Made by a program: the position numbers and the translations under genes. From Plasmopara viticola (Eukaryota > Oomycota > Peronosporomycetes > Peronosporales > Peronosporaceae): DNA of 64,000 nt. The notes under the pieces were generated by a model, which saw nothing but the letters and a program-made list of their open reading frames with translations, had not been told where the DNA came from and did no database searches. The stretch is taken from the NCBI GenBank assembly GCA_001695595.3, contig MBPM02000038.1:124001-188000 (forward strand), read 5' to 3'. This document shows, one piece after another, positions 1 through 11,600 of this stretch (the stretch's first letter is position 1; each line of letters starts with the position of its first letter).

Positions 1-1346
1 CCTGGCTCCACTGCGCCAAAGCCGAAGGTGAGCTTTCACCGACCAAAGTTATGCTTTATGCTCAAGGAAGTAAGATTATTTATCCAGGGAGGTTCGGTTT
101 CGAGTTGGGAAACTCTGAGGGGTCAATCGATTCTAAAGTTGGTTCTTTGCCTAAATTGTGGTGGCGACAGAAATCAATATATATTACCATACCTGATGCA
201 ATTCAACCTTAAAACTCTTACGACGCCAAAAAAATTTTTTTGAGTGTGATTGGATGTGGCACTAAACGCACGCGCATGGACGCCAAAAAAAACGCTCTCG
301 AATGATGGCTCCTATTTCGGTGGCTTTCGAGGAGCACTCGCGTCGCGCACAACAGATACGGATACTGTTCAGCGGCATGATCTGCAACGGCTGGGTAATA
401 CTAGTTCAGAAGGCCTTTCCCTACATCGATGTTCTTGTTGTTAAGACAATGAGTAGACTTCTCACAGGTAGAGTTGTTCGTCAGTATCCGACGTTAGGTA
501 AGTTATACAACCCCCGCCAGCTACATTAGTTATTTTGGCCGCTGATTGTTGCACCAAATTTGCGCTTTTCACTTATCTCCGCTGGTCCTTAAAATCGGAG
601 GTACTACCAACAAGGGCATGAAATGGCCGTTTGAAGCCATGGGTCTCTCTGTCCTTTCAAGTGAGATTCTTCGCACGACCGGTATGTCTAAAGACAAGGC
701 TAATACTTTTCGGGGTAACCCTTAAAGCGACGAGGGTACTTTGATCACATTGTCATCAGCCTGAACTCTTTTGCAGCCCTAATGGGGCGATATTTAGACA
801 GAATTCGCTGAAGCGCATATAGCGGTTTTCGTTCGCTTTGTCGATCAGAAGTAAACTATCAAAGGACCACCAGACGAAGTAAAAAAGTGTATTTATATCA
901 CAGCCAATTCTTGCCAAAGCGTCTCTCTGTCAGTCAAACTATTGAAGGCTCGCCATCAACACAGGTACAGACTTTGCAGCAGGCACAGCCTTTGCAAGTG
1001 CACTTTTATTTGTTGACAGAGCCCTTGTAGTGGCCTCAGCCTTAAGCAGAGGACGACTTTGGTGCGAAAACACAAGTTGAAGCCGAAGCGACCTTCTCAA
1101 GGGCTGGCTTGTACATTTTTAAAAGGTCTCAACCGACCGGCAGCTCGTAGTCATGGTCAAACCGACATATTGTAGAACACCCGTCATAATAAAAGTACTA
1201 TTAGTTGCATCCGCGATAAAAGTACTACATAAAGCCGAGCTTTGAGCTAAAATCTCACGTTCTTTACCCTCTATCGAAGCATAAATTAATATAAGAATTC
1301 AATATATTACTTTACGATTTTAGTATATTGCCAATTAAAAGCCTTG
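1..1346. other. non-coding stretch before the b561 genes
   Basis: No reading frame here resembles a known protein, and the short open frames overlap each other in different phases as expected by chance. Part of it could be decayed mobile DNA, but no recognisable motif is left. The last 100 bases before the first b561 start are AT-rich and probably hold its promoter; no convincing core element was identified. Confidence 0.4.
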
Positions 1347-2148
1347 ATGCATAAAGCACATTGTCTCACAGGTGATCTAGCCTTGACTGCGGCGCTTTTT
1401 CTGGTGCCGTTCGTCGTAATCTTGGAGCGCTGCATAGCCGATGGCTCGCTGTTTTCTTTGCACCCTCTGCTTAATGCTGTGGCAATGCTTGTTTGCCTTC
1501 CCAGGTACGCTGTGCCACAAGACAGACTCAATAACTTTCGTATCTTTTACCCATCGCAACGATGACGTTTCTTTGCAAGCGCGCTACAAGTCATCCTACT
1601 CCGAAATCATGAAATAGAGCAAGCAAAACGGTACAGTGTGCTTCATTTTTTTCATCATAATAGTCTATTACTCACGAAATTACGACTCGTCTTGCCACAG
1701 TGAATGGCTGACCAAGCTCCATCTGCTTTTAAATGTGTCTGCTGGACTTTTGATGAGCTCTGCAGGATTGGTCGTGTTTGCCGCCAAACGTGTCAATGGG
1801 GACGAGCATTTGACAACGCCACACTCGTGGGCGGCTCTAGTAACAGCTATTTTCTTCTTGCTCAACATGCTTCAAGGACTGCTGCTGACGTTTGAAAGCA
1901 CGAAGGCCAATTGGCAGTGGACTGACGAAACGCATGCACTTACAGGGATTTTGATTTACATTGGCAGTGTAGTCACCATGCTCTACGGTCTGCACACGAG
2001 CTCATGGGGCGCCCATAACTTTTCTCCAAAACTACAGTTTCAACTCACTATGCTCATCATCGCAGCGCACGTGACACTATTGGGCAAAGCACTGGTGCTG
2101 CAGCGTCAAGCGCAACTTACTGTGGTCAAGATGGCCACTCAATCTTAA
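1347..2148 (+). CDS. cytochrome b561-domain membrane protein, copy 1 (3 exons)
   Basis: Proposed transmembrane haem-b electron carrier of the cytochrome b561 family, which moves electrons across membranes (ascorbate or ferric reductase type in well-studied members). Exons I infer: 1347-1504, 1580-1630 and 1701-2148, giving 218 residues. Both introns (75 and 70 nt) are GT-AG with pyrimidine-rich 3' ends, and removing them restores one frame through what would otherwise be stops. Family marks: an HP pair early, LH after the first loop, HSW in the middle, and a later TH, in line with the conserved family histidines, on about five hydrophobic helices. The start is the first ATG of the frame. A second copy follows 92 bp downstream on the same strand. 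The substrate cannot be told. The main uncertainty is the exact N-terminus. Confidence 0.72.
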
Positions 2149-2240
2149 TACAACGTAACGAGAATAGTAAATAATGTTAACGAATTCATACAAATTGGAA
2201 GCTTACGTCCTCGTAGCGTTAATTTATATCAGTTTGTTCG

Positions 2241-3053
2241 ATGGTCAATCAGCTGGAGCTGCTCGTGCTTAGCGGCCTTTTTGGTGCCCCCTGTGCCACC
2301 ATCCTCTTCACGTGCTTTACTGCACCGTCATTATTCGCTGTGCATCCAGCTGCCAACGCCATTGCCTTCCTGCTCTGCTTTCCGCTGGGTATTTATGCAA
2401 TGCTTGAGCGGAAGACCAGAGCAGAGTACAAAACTCGGTTTGGTGACTTCATTTTTAAGTACAATGAATATCACGTCCTGATGCTCTTGCTCGGGGCAGG
2501 ATTCTGATGTCCAAGATACACATGGTGGCGCAAATACTAGCAGTGTTTCTGCTGACTATCGGTGGAGCGGCAGCCTATATGACCAAGAATGCGTACGGCA
2601 AGGACCACTTCACGTCATCGCACTCGTGGCTCGCAGGCGTTACGGTTGCAATTACCATGCTTAACATGGTGGGGGTAAGAATTACGTTTCTATCAATGCA
2701 ATTCGCCAGATATTGCTAGATGACGGTCATGTTTAGGGCCTCACTACAACCTTTAGCGGTACGAAAACGAGCTGGCAATGGAAAGATGCGAGCCATCGCA
2801 TTGGAGGAACTGTGGCATTCTTGTGCGGAGGTGTGTTTTCAATCTTTCACCACTAATATGTCAAAGTTGACCAAATTTGTCACCAGGGGTCAGTGTCATT
2901 CTTGGCGTGTACAGCGGCAACTGGGGCAACTCGCACCTTGGCGAGCATATACAATTTAAAGTGGCTAGTTCTGTGGCGGCTGCGTACGTGCTGCTACTTT
3001 TCAAGCTTGTGGCTAGCAGCTTTGCACCAGCAACAGTCAAAAAGATCGATTGA
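2241..3053 (+). CDS. cytochrome b561-domain membrane protein, copy 2 (4 exons)
   Basis: Tandem paralogue of the gene just upstream. Inferred exons: 2241-2425, 2500-2674, 2737-2830 and 2887-3053, total 206 residues. The introns are 74, 62 and 56 nt, all GT-AG. The spliced product keeps the same landmarks in the same order: HP, SKIH, HSW, LNMVGGL, WQW and SH, then a final hydrophobic helix ending at a TGA. The first intron lies at the same place and phase as the second intron of copy 1, but the two downstream introns are absent from copy 1, and copy 1's first intron is absent here. Without splicing, the region looks like three unrelated short frames. The function is presumed to be transmembrane electron transfer; partner and compartment are unknown. 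Confidence 0.72.
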
Positions 3054-3202
3054 AATGGTGGGCGTGCGTGCATCGTAGAGCCCTCATCATTGCTCCTGAA
3101 AGGCAACGAGGCTTCAGAGTTCCATGCACACGCATTTCTTAAACAAAGAAATTGTAGCAAACAAAGCACACGTTAAGATCGCTAGCACAGTATCTAATAT
3201 TC

Positions 3203-5407
3203 CTATAGTTCGATCTTAGTCTCAGCAAACTCGTCGATATTGTCATCTGTCGCTACAGTTTTCGATGTAGACACCAAGTCTACGTCATCTGCGTCTTTCA
3301 TGCGTGGCACAACATTTGCATCGTACACACCCGTATACGACGGCAAAACGAGTCTGGTCGCGTACATGCCTCCATAATATATTGTGAGCTTTGTAGCTTC
3401 TTTCACCCCATGCGAGCCGAAATCAGGTGGACCAGCAAAGCCCACAGACACGCGAAGTTGGTGGCCCCGCTTTACCACGTACGATGTGGGCTCGAAGCGA
3501 AAGACAGCTTCGTACACTTGGTCTGGCACGATCTCACGTGAATCGACACGCTTAAAAGAATAGACGCTCGAGTTTGAGCGAATGGGCGTATGCATTGGAT
3601 TCAACAAGGCTTCCGTTATGTACGTAACACCAGGACGCTTGTTCTCATTCGGAAACGGGGCCGTGTAGTCAACGTCTTCGAGGTAAGCCACAAGGTTTAC
3701 ATGAGATTGATCCACTGCAAAGAAAAGACGCAATTCTGCATTGCCAGTGATCTCCGTTAGCGCTAATTCAGTCGTGAAAAATGTCAAGTGCTGGTCAGCT
3801 AAAGGTGTGCGGTCGTGGTAGTAGTTTGGACGCAGGCCAAAGAGGTGGTCCAGCATGCTCCAGCGCGAAACTGCGTCCAGCGTGGGCTTTACTGTGACAT
3901 TGTGGCTCACTTCGCCCACCTCTGTCTCTGGTTCTGACTGAAACTTTCTATCAGTGCCGAGATAAAAGACCGCATCCCGCAGATACGGTGGTGGCCACAA
4001 AGTCGACTCTTTCCATCGGTTGTGCGCCATCGAAAAGTAGTGCACGGGTAGCTCTTCTTCGATCTTGGTAATTTTGCGACGGTTTGCATACATGTGATGA
4101 TCAAAGAATCGACTCACTTCGTCCAAGTGGTAAAAGCACTTTTGTTTTGACTGAGCAAACGGATCGGCGTTATCGACACCAGCGTGACTCCAGGGTCCAA
4201 GCGTGAGACGATGGCGAGTGGCATCCTTTCTAATGCCTTTCAGCATTTCCTTCGGTAGTTCTGGCAATAGCGTAGCCGTGTCAGCATCCAAAGTATTGGT
4301 CAAATACTGAAACAACAAAATACTTGAGCGAGCGACACCCATGTCAAAGTAACCAGCCGATGTGTGTAGAGCAACGCCCGAAGCAGCGATTGCAGCGAGA
4401 TGACGCAGTGCATCCAGTTGTTCCATACTCACTCCAATTGTAGCGAATCGATCATCTCGAAAACAAACATGTTGCAATTCTTTGGACAAATCCGGATTTG
4501 TCATGTGCTGACCAATGTAATTGTCAAATTTTGCATCATCGTCATCCACGCGGTAAACTTCACCTCCAAAATGTTTAAGCATGAGTCGTGCTTTGAAGGT
4601 CGGAATATGGTCCCAGCGGATCTGACGGTCCGTGGCGTTCGTGAATGAAACCCAGTCGTTCAATGCCTTTTCGTTCTTCACACCACCCGGAAACAGAGCA
4701 GCTTGGAACACATCAACAGGGGCACTGTTGACCGAGACTGCCTTTACAGCAGGATGACCACTGGCCGCTACGAGAAGAGCGCCAACGCCATCTAATCCTT
4801 GGCCAAACACTGCCACTTCTCCATTACTCCATGGTTGCTTGACAATCCATTCAACAATATCATAGCCATCCTTCACCTCTGCATCAGCAAAGTCGAAAGC
4901 TTTCGCGCCTGCCGAGGCGCCAGTCCCGCGTACGTCCACCGAGATCCAAGCGTATCCATTGGTCACGAAGCGTTGCACGTATGCATTGACTCGAGGATTG
5001 GTAAATTTGCGCTCGTATCGTGTAAAGATATTGAAAGGAAAGTTCAGAGTGTAGCCACGGCCATGACGTGTGGGAAAAAGCACAGTCGGCACCTTTTGCT
5101 GCTTGTCCCAAATGTAATCGGCCAAATACAAGTCGACGGCCAGGTCGACACCGTCACGCATGGCCACGTATTGCGTATCGTGGTGAGTCTTTGATGGGTC
5201 AAAGAAACGTAAGGACTCGTAGCGCCGTTTGCCAAACCATGACTGGTCATTGACGTGCACGTCACACGCAATGGGATCCTCACGATTCGAGAGATAGCCC
5301 GCCAAGTGGTGAGCCAAATACAGCGAGATCATAGAGCATAGAGCATTCTTCATGTAAAGCCTGGTATTGGTCGCCGCTTGGGGCTGGCCAGCTGCGGGCC
5401 CTGGCAT
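3203..5407 (-). CDS. CocE/X-Pro dipeptidyl-peptidase (S15) family protein lacking the nucleophile serine
   Basis: Intronless, 734 residues, about the usual length for CocE/NonD-type alpha/beta hydrolases. A short hydrophobic stretch at residues 23-38 may be a signal anchor. The hydrolase core runs from about residue 75 to 410, with the family stretch DVRGTGASAG at 158-167 and EWIVKQPWSNG at 186-196. Family members then have a GxSYxG nucleophile elbow; here it reads GQGLDG, so residue 204 is glycine (codon on the minus strand at 4796-4798). The other triad positions look intact: Asp355 in GYFD and His408 in GPWSHAG. The C-terminal third (about 470-700) matches the beta-sandwich domain of the family. 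Either the enzyme is dead and acts by binding, or the nucleophile lies elsewhere. It is convergent with the b561 pair (150 bp apart). Confidence 0.85.
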   Translation of the reverse strand: MPGPAAGQPQAATNTRLYMKNALCSMISLYLAHHLAGYLSNREDPIACDVHVNDQSWFGKRRYESLRFFDPSKTHHDTQYVAMRDGVDLAVDLYLADYIWDKQQKVPTVLFPTRHGRGYTLNFPFNIFTRYERKFTNPRVNAYVQRFVTNGYAWISVDVRGTGASAGAKAFDFADAEVKDGYDIVEWIVKQPWSNGEVAVFGQGLDGVGALLVAASGHPAVKAVSVNSAPVDVFQAALFPGGVKNEKALNDWVSFTNATDRQIRWDHIPTFKARLMLKHFGGEVYRVDDDDAKFDNYIGQHMTNPDLSKELQHVCFRDDRFATIGVSMEQLDALRHLAAIAASGVALHTSAGYFDMGVARSSILLFQYLTNTLDADTATLLPELPKEMLKGIRKDATRHRLTLGPWSHAGVDNADPFAQSKQKCFYHLDEVSRFFDHHMYANRRKITKIEEELPVHYFSMAHNRWKESTLWPPPYLRDAVFYLGTDRKFQSEPETEVGEVSHNVTVKPTLDAVSRWSMLDHLFGLRPNYYHDRTPLADQHLTFFTTELALTEITGNAELRLFFAVDQSHVNLVAYLEDVDYTAPFPNENKRPGVTYITEALLNPMHTPIRSNSSVYSFKRVDSREIVPDQVYEAVFRFEPTSYVVKRGHQLRVSVGFAGPPDFGSHGVKEATKLTIYYGGMYATRLVLPSYTGVYDANVVPRMKDADDVDLVSTSKTVATDDNIDEFAETKIEL

Positions 5408-8040
5408 AGCTTGATGTTTCTAAGCCTCTTCAATTGATGGCTTAGGGAATTTTATTAGGACTTTAGAAAAAGGGGCGAGTCATGAAAAAATAGTTTGTTT
5501 TTCTAATTAAAATTTAGTTTTGAGCATGAATGTTACTGCTCGGGCACGAAGAGTACGATAAAGGGGCCTTCGCGTGACAAAGTCCTCTTTCTCGCATCAA
5601 GTCGTTTCAAAGTGCCGAGTTTTTGTCGTGGCTACTTGAAAGGAGCCTTGGAAGAATGGGATCTTCTGAGCAATTGATTGGTACTAATGTTCGAAGGATA
5701 CCGGAATGTATATAGTACGCCTACGTAGGCACTCGTTCTAGGGAAATAATGTGTATATGTTGCTATTAGCTAATTCTAGGGCGAATACTGATTTTAGATA
5801 GGACGAAAATAGATTTAACATTGAAGGTGAAAATTTAGATTCTATTGCTCACAGTTGTTAACCAAAAAGTATCATTTTCTCCCCATTCTTCTTATCAAGA
5901 TATTGTCCTTCACACCGATCGTACTTCAAGTCAATCCTGCGCTCACGCACTATGATTGACCTTGCAAAAAGTCAGGGATAGATTTACCATCACTTTGTTA
6001 TCATCAATCGAGCTATTTGCACTACTTGGACGACTTGGTTGCCTTAGTGCCCTAGGGGCACTAACATTTGCAGCTGTTTCTTCTGCTAAGCAGGTGGAAT
6101 GCGTCATGGCATTGAAGCTCTGTCTACAAAGGGTAAAGTTGAAGACTCAGACAGCATACTTCTGAATTGCGCATGATGTGGGGCGGTTTCCAGTTATGCC
6201 CGAGGTCTCCAACGTTAAATGGAAGCATAATTGAAGCCTCCTCTTCTTGATGAAAAAGATAGAGATGGCTATTCGAGGCGATTGAGTAATATATGACTAG
6301 AGGGCTTTGGCGTTTGTGCTTTATACTTGGAAGTATGGTCCAAAAGCTTAAAGCTTACCCATGAAATCGCTTTGCCAAAATTTTTCGTGTCTCAAGAGGA
6401 CATGGAGAAACACATTAATAAAAAAACCTTTTTAAAGCTAGCTCTAAATTTTGCAAGCGCTCACGTTCTGTTATCTAAAAGCAAAAAAGTTGCAACCTCC
6501 ATCAACACATATATAGATTAAAAATGGTGAAAGTCCTTACTATTGGGTAATCTCGAATATAAGAGTCAAGGTGACCACGTTCCACAAACTCCATTTACTA
6601 CGCATACAACTTTTCTAAGTGGAGGGCGACAACTCAGAATTGCTCGTTATGAGAAGTGCTGTCGTAGAAAGCAAAGATTGCTGCACTCCTCACACACGAT
6701 CCAATTTAGGGCACAGCTGATGGGCTGGACTCTCGTGGTTAAGCCTTAGCGTCAACGACTTTCCTTCACCTCCCCGCGTAAATTTGGCTCGAGTTGGCCC
6801 CACAAAGTACATTGGATGTGCTTGCAACATTTTTTGTGTTAACATGTGCATATGCTGGGCTTAGGACCTTATATGGTTCAATGAAAGGAAATGTAGGTAA
6901 GAGCTTGGAGGCAGCACAAACTGCATTTGTGGATATGTTTTTCGCATTTTATAATGCCAATAATTCAAATTACATTGGCTTTGTTTTTTCGTGTCTATTA
7001 ATGATTTTCACATCTGCAAATACAATCATTTTATCTCGCATGGAGCTCAAGGCACTAAGTCTGTGCGACGAAAGTTTTGAACATGATTGCGCATTGAGGA
7101 AGCTCAGCATCAACAAGCTGCGCGACTATCCAAGTTTACCACCTTAATATGATGGCGCTAATGGAGCGTGAAGGAAAGCTAAAGTATTCGCGTAAAACGG
7201 CGTGTAGGTTGCTGAGGCAATAAAGCCACTGTTTAATAAAATTTTAACGAATGATGGTATGCTAATTCAATGCTATAGAGAGTGCACAAACATAGTATAC
7301 AATGCATTATTCATGATGATATTCACACGAACTGTCTAATCTTCGGTCTGTGGATGGTTTGCTTTAGACATGTTATGCCTGGTGCTAAGCATCCTTAATT
7401 CACGTTTCTACAAACGCATGTAAGCCATCCGAGGCACCACCGATGTGTGACGCTGAGTATACGCCACTTTAACAGATCAGTGTTGCCTGGAAGTCTATTT
7501 GGTGTGGTGAGTGTAAACCTCCACTTATGATGCAATAAAAGATCAATGCCACCGAAAAAATGTCGATGATGCGGTCTTATGTAGCAAAACTTTTAAACTT
7601 TGCAGCACATTTTCACATCCATTTTACAGCTTGGGCCACCAACAGTGAGTGTCCTTGCCCAAAATAATCGCCACGCGAACTATCGTGAGCCAAAAAGAAG
7701 GACGCAATATTGTATATACATTGATAGGACCTACTCTTCAAATTTGATTAGCGCTGCTCTACAAGTTTATACGACTCTCCCCCTTCATCCCGTTGTAGCA
7801 TCGCGATTAATCACGCCGTTGATTATGTTTAAGTCTTCAATTCTTAGCCCTGAGTAAACTTACGTACATGTCTTATAGCGCGCGTACGCGTCACAGATAA
7901 AATCAAGGACTAGATGATAGTCGTGACATGAGCTGTATCATCGTCTAGGCGACGCAATGGATCAATTTCTGAATTTAATGTGTTTACTTCACCTCAAATT
8001 TATCGCCAAAAACGAAATTTCTTAAAAGAGGCGAGAAGTC
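5408..8040. other. gene-free stretch, AT-rich
   Basis: The first part holds the upstream region of the minus-strand hydrolase. Nothing else is secure. One open frame (6794-7147) is listed separately with low confidence. The remainder has frequent stops in all frames and probably contains decayed mobile DNA next to the gypsy relic that begins near 8.05 kb. Confidence 0.4.
6794..7147 (+). pseudogene. possible fragment of a membrane protein, unrecognised
   Basis: About 117 codons stay open without an ATG at the front. The translation has two hydrophobic stretches (near residues 8-28 and 60-80) and a polar C-terminus ending with SLPP. I do not recognise the family. It could be the last exon of a spliced gene, a relic, or a chance frame. 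The lack of a start and of any neighbouring coding signal favours a relic. Confidence 0.2.
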
Positions 8041-8049
8041 TGTGTTGAG

Positions 8050-8664
8050 TGCGTAGTGAATCCTGATCTCTATCACTCAATCAGAAATTGGAGCAGATCC
8101 AATGCGCCTCGGAGCTACATGAGGTTATACTTCATCGCATGTAGCTGTTCTTTTCTCCGAATCCTTGATCTGTCAAAATTTGAGCGCGATAGCCAATCTC
8201 GATCGTTAGCTTCTGCTTGCTTTTGTGCAGCAATGACGGCTACATCTGACGCGTCCCAGACGAAACTGAACGGCAGTTTCAAAATCTGTAAGACAATGTC
8301 CAGTGCCTCATAAGACTTTGCTAGACTTCTACGAGCTTTTTTTGTGGTAACATTCTATAAGCCCGATTTGCCGCGGTATAGTTTTGACCTTATCCTACTG
8401 TGAATTTGCAAGTAATTAGTCATTCCATTACCTTTGGTCCTTCTGTCTCAAAGAGACCGACGGATATGCAATGATTTTAACCTTGGAGGGGCCTACCGTA
8501 AGGTCGATCTCCATCTGATTATCAGTAGCGTAAAGCTGCTCGTGGACATGCACTAAATGTTTACTCGCTGGTGGACAATGATTCACACACATCCGTCTCT
8601 CCGCTTTCTGCACGACAATGGACAAAATGGCTTTAGAAATGCTTGCACATATACTTATTAGCAT
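8050..8664 (-). mobile_element. Ty3/gypsy pol relic (RT and RNase H fragments)
   Basis: Two adjacent pieces on the minus strand resemble gypsy polymerase. At 8428-8664 a segment with RRMCVNH and then IDLTVGPSKVKI matches the reverse transcriptase stretch usually written RMCVDYRALN ... IDLTSGYHQVRI. At about 8061-8340 a segment with PFSFVWDASDVAV followed by KEQLHAMKYNL matches the RNase H start (FVCDASDFAIG ... KELLAMKYAL). Nearly all the sequence normally between them, including the catalytic YVDD region, is missing, so the element is internally deleted and dead. No LTRs were found. Confidence 0.6.
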
Positions 8665-8670
8665 CTTGAT

Positions 8671-11600
8671 CTACATCACCAGACGCGGGTGCATTTCAAA
8701 CCTCTTAGGATACGGTCACACGCTCTAGTAGCACAACTCTAGAGAGGGTTGACCGATACGATTGTCATGTGCATGACGACTGCGCCGAATGTGCTGCGCA
8801 TTTACATTCAGCCCTGGTGTAGAAACTTTGACAACACTTGGCGAAAAAAGAGCAAAGTGCGAGGACTTGATCAAGCATGATTAATACCGGACAAGAATAA
8901 TTGTTCTACGGCAGAAATATTCTAGAATGTTACATATGGCGATTACATGTTTAAATGCCAAAAAAAATATACCCGAGTATTCTTGATTTAAGATGTCAGC
9001 AATAACTCCGTTGATTATGCGCTGCTACAGCTGGTCCACATATACGTGTAGCTAAAAGGCCAGCTACTCTGGTATCACGTGATCAAATAACAAGATAAAT
9101 TTGGGCGGATTGGGCAGCATTACACTAGATCGTTCCATGCAATACCCACGCTTGGAGAGAGCTGAAGAAAAGGCATGGCGATTTGTAGCGTGTGATTATG
9201 ATAGTCAACACGTGCAATGAAATAAAGGAGCTGAGGAGCATAAAGAGTGTAGCTGAACGGAAAAACCGGTCACTTCGGAGAATAGTGATGCCTCATTGTC
9301 ATGAGGCATTCGATCTCCTGCAAGGAGATCGATATTTTTGGGAAATAGAGGATACTGTAAATTAGCAACCAGAAGCAAAACTGTCATCGGTTAAATTGAT
9401 TAGGTCGGAGAGTAGTCGCCGCACAAATACGGCGCGCGTTATCGCAGCAGTGCCGTTTTTATATCGTTTTGGCTAGCGCTCCTATCATTTTCTAGATACG
9501 AGGATTTGGCCAAAGCGAAATAATAAATTAACAAACATGGCTTGTAAGGCTTTCCTTGGGAAAATACTCGATAAATTGAATACGCAACAGGCCATGTCAA
9601 AAATGATCGCGTCTTTTCGGTTTGCTGTCGCTTACTGGGGAGTAGCAACTGGTCATTAAAGCATCACCGACCTTTTGGCTGATCGATACTTTTAATCGTT
9701 TTGGAACAAAGATATAGTTGCATAGGTGCTGTTTGTAGAGTGGCATTTTGGCTAACGAAACGTCCGAAATAGGTTTGTGGTGTCACGGCTTTTTTATGAG
9801 GAATAGCAGCTTTTGACCAAAAGTGTGTACGCCCTTCTGTTTCGAGAGTCGGTCTTGGTGATGCCGCTACTATATCAGAGCAACCCCGAAGACTAAAGTG
9901 ACTTGCTATAAAGATGTATTTTTCTAGCCATAGCTTTCGGTTCAAATTAATTTCCGCGCGGCTTAGACTGGGAAACCTGCGCTGAATTGTTAAGTCGCAT
10001 CATTTCGTACAGAGCATCAGGTGCTAAGAGTGCCAAGCGTTATGGATGCTTAACTTCTACGTATTGCTCTCAATACGCGCTTGCTATGGACACTATCGGC
10101 AGCCACAAGATTTTCTGTACTTGACTAACCAGCAAATCAATGGTGGCAGCGGCACTTTGATAGGTGCTCGGACCATTTCAAAACTCGTAAATGACATTGT
10201 GCTTGGAGGCTTGTAACACTACTCGAGACGCCCAAAATACAACGTCAGTCGTGTTTGCTTCCTTTGCCTACTGGTTGTGTTCGACCGACTTTTCGTAAAG
10301 TCAGATTAGATTAAGTAGCCTCAAATAAAGGACCATAGAGGAACACGTGTCCAAGCCTTTCTTCCTTACCTTTCAAGCCTTTGCGTTGCTAAAAAATAGC
10401 TGAACTCTGGTGTGTCTAAGCCCGTAAGTGTGAGGTGGGTCAATGCATAAATCGCATTGGTGATGCTAAATCAGCTTGTTCGCTCACGAATGTGGCGCTC
10501 CAGCGCGGCTCCACTATTGACACTTTCGTCCGACTGTTATTTTAAGAATGATCTGTCGCTGACAGGAGCAATTGAGTTTGTAATTATCGGAACCGCACTT
10601 TTCGGTTTGAGGTCGTAGATAATGCGACCATAAGCAAAATTATCGCTTCTGAAAGACAATGGCATTTGGTTATCGCATCCTCGAACAGCTTTGCTTTTAT
10701 TAGAAAAGTGACACTGGTGGAAACGTGTGCAAAAGTTTACTATATATTTTTGATGACACGCATATACAACAATCACTGAGTTGCTACCAGCATTTACTGA
10801 GCAAGCGATAATGTCTAGACTTGTGTATTTTTAACTATCCTCTGAAACCGTCAGTGTTTAGCGTGTTAGCCGCGGGTTAGACCTTATAGCCTGTCTCACA
10901 GCCCTCATACACTTGAGTGAAAGACCAACCGCTCAGCTACAGCATCTTTTCTTAAAGAGTTACACTTGGGTGTCTTGATAAACATTCGTAATGTATTCGC
11001 TTGCCAATAAAGTTGCTGCCATGTCCTAATTCAATGACTGGCCTGGCTAGGGTTGTATGTAACGTAAAAAAGCTGTGTATCTTGTACAGAGGAATTTTGG
11101 TACCTTTAGTGCCAAACTCGTACGCTATACAAATGGCACAAGTGCACGTTGTTGAGCAACGCGTTTCGTTTTGTAATTCGTTTTTTCGTACAAAGTTGTT
11201 CTATCATTTGAAAGCATGAGCTAGTCACCACTTTTTTTTTGTTTTTTGGACAAACTACACCAGTGATGGGTGCCAAATATTCGACTCGAGCGCCCTGTTA
11301 TCTTTGTCTTTTCATCAGAAAAGGCATGAATGAGCTCACATTGCTTACGTGGTAGTGGCTATTGACTTACAATGCGAAAATTTGCTTTTGGCATAATAGA
11401 TATTTGATGGATTTTTGAAATACTTATCGTTTGAAGAACCCAAGTGCAACGTATGCTGCCTATAAGGCTTCCGAAGACATCTTTGTCCAAATCGAGAATC
11501 ATCTTTAAGAGCACCACCTCTAATATATTTTGGCTATTAACCTCCGACGACCACAAACCTGTTGCCTCAAACTCTTTGAGATATAACCTCTGACAGTGCC

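Noticed and set aside
2861..3169. Minus-strand frame with a hydrophobic start opposite the second b561 gene
   Set aside because: It overlaps the last exons of the b561 gene, whose spliced frame has clear family motifs.
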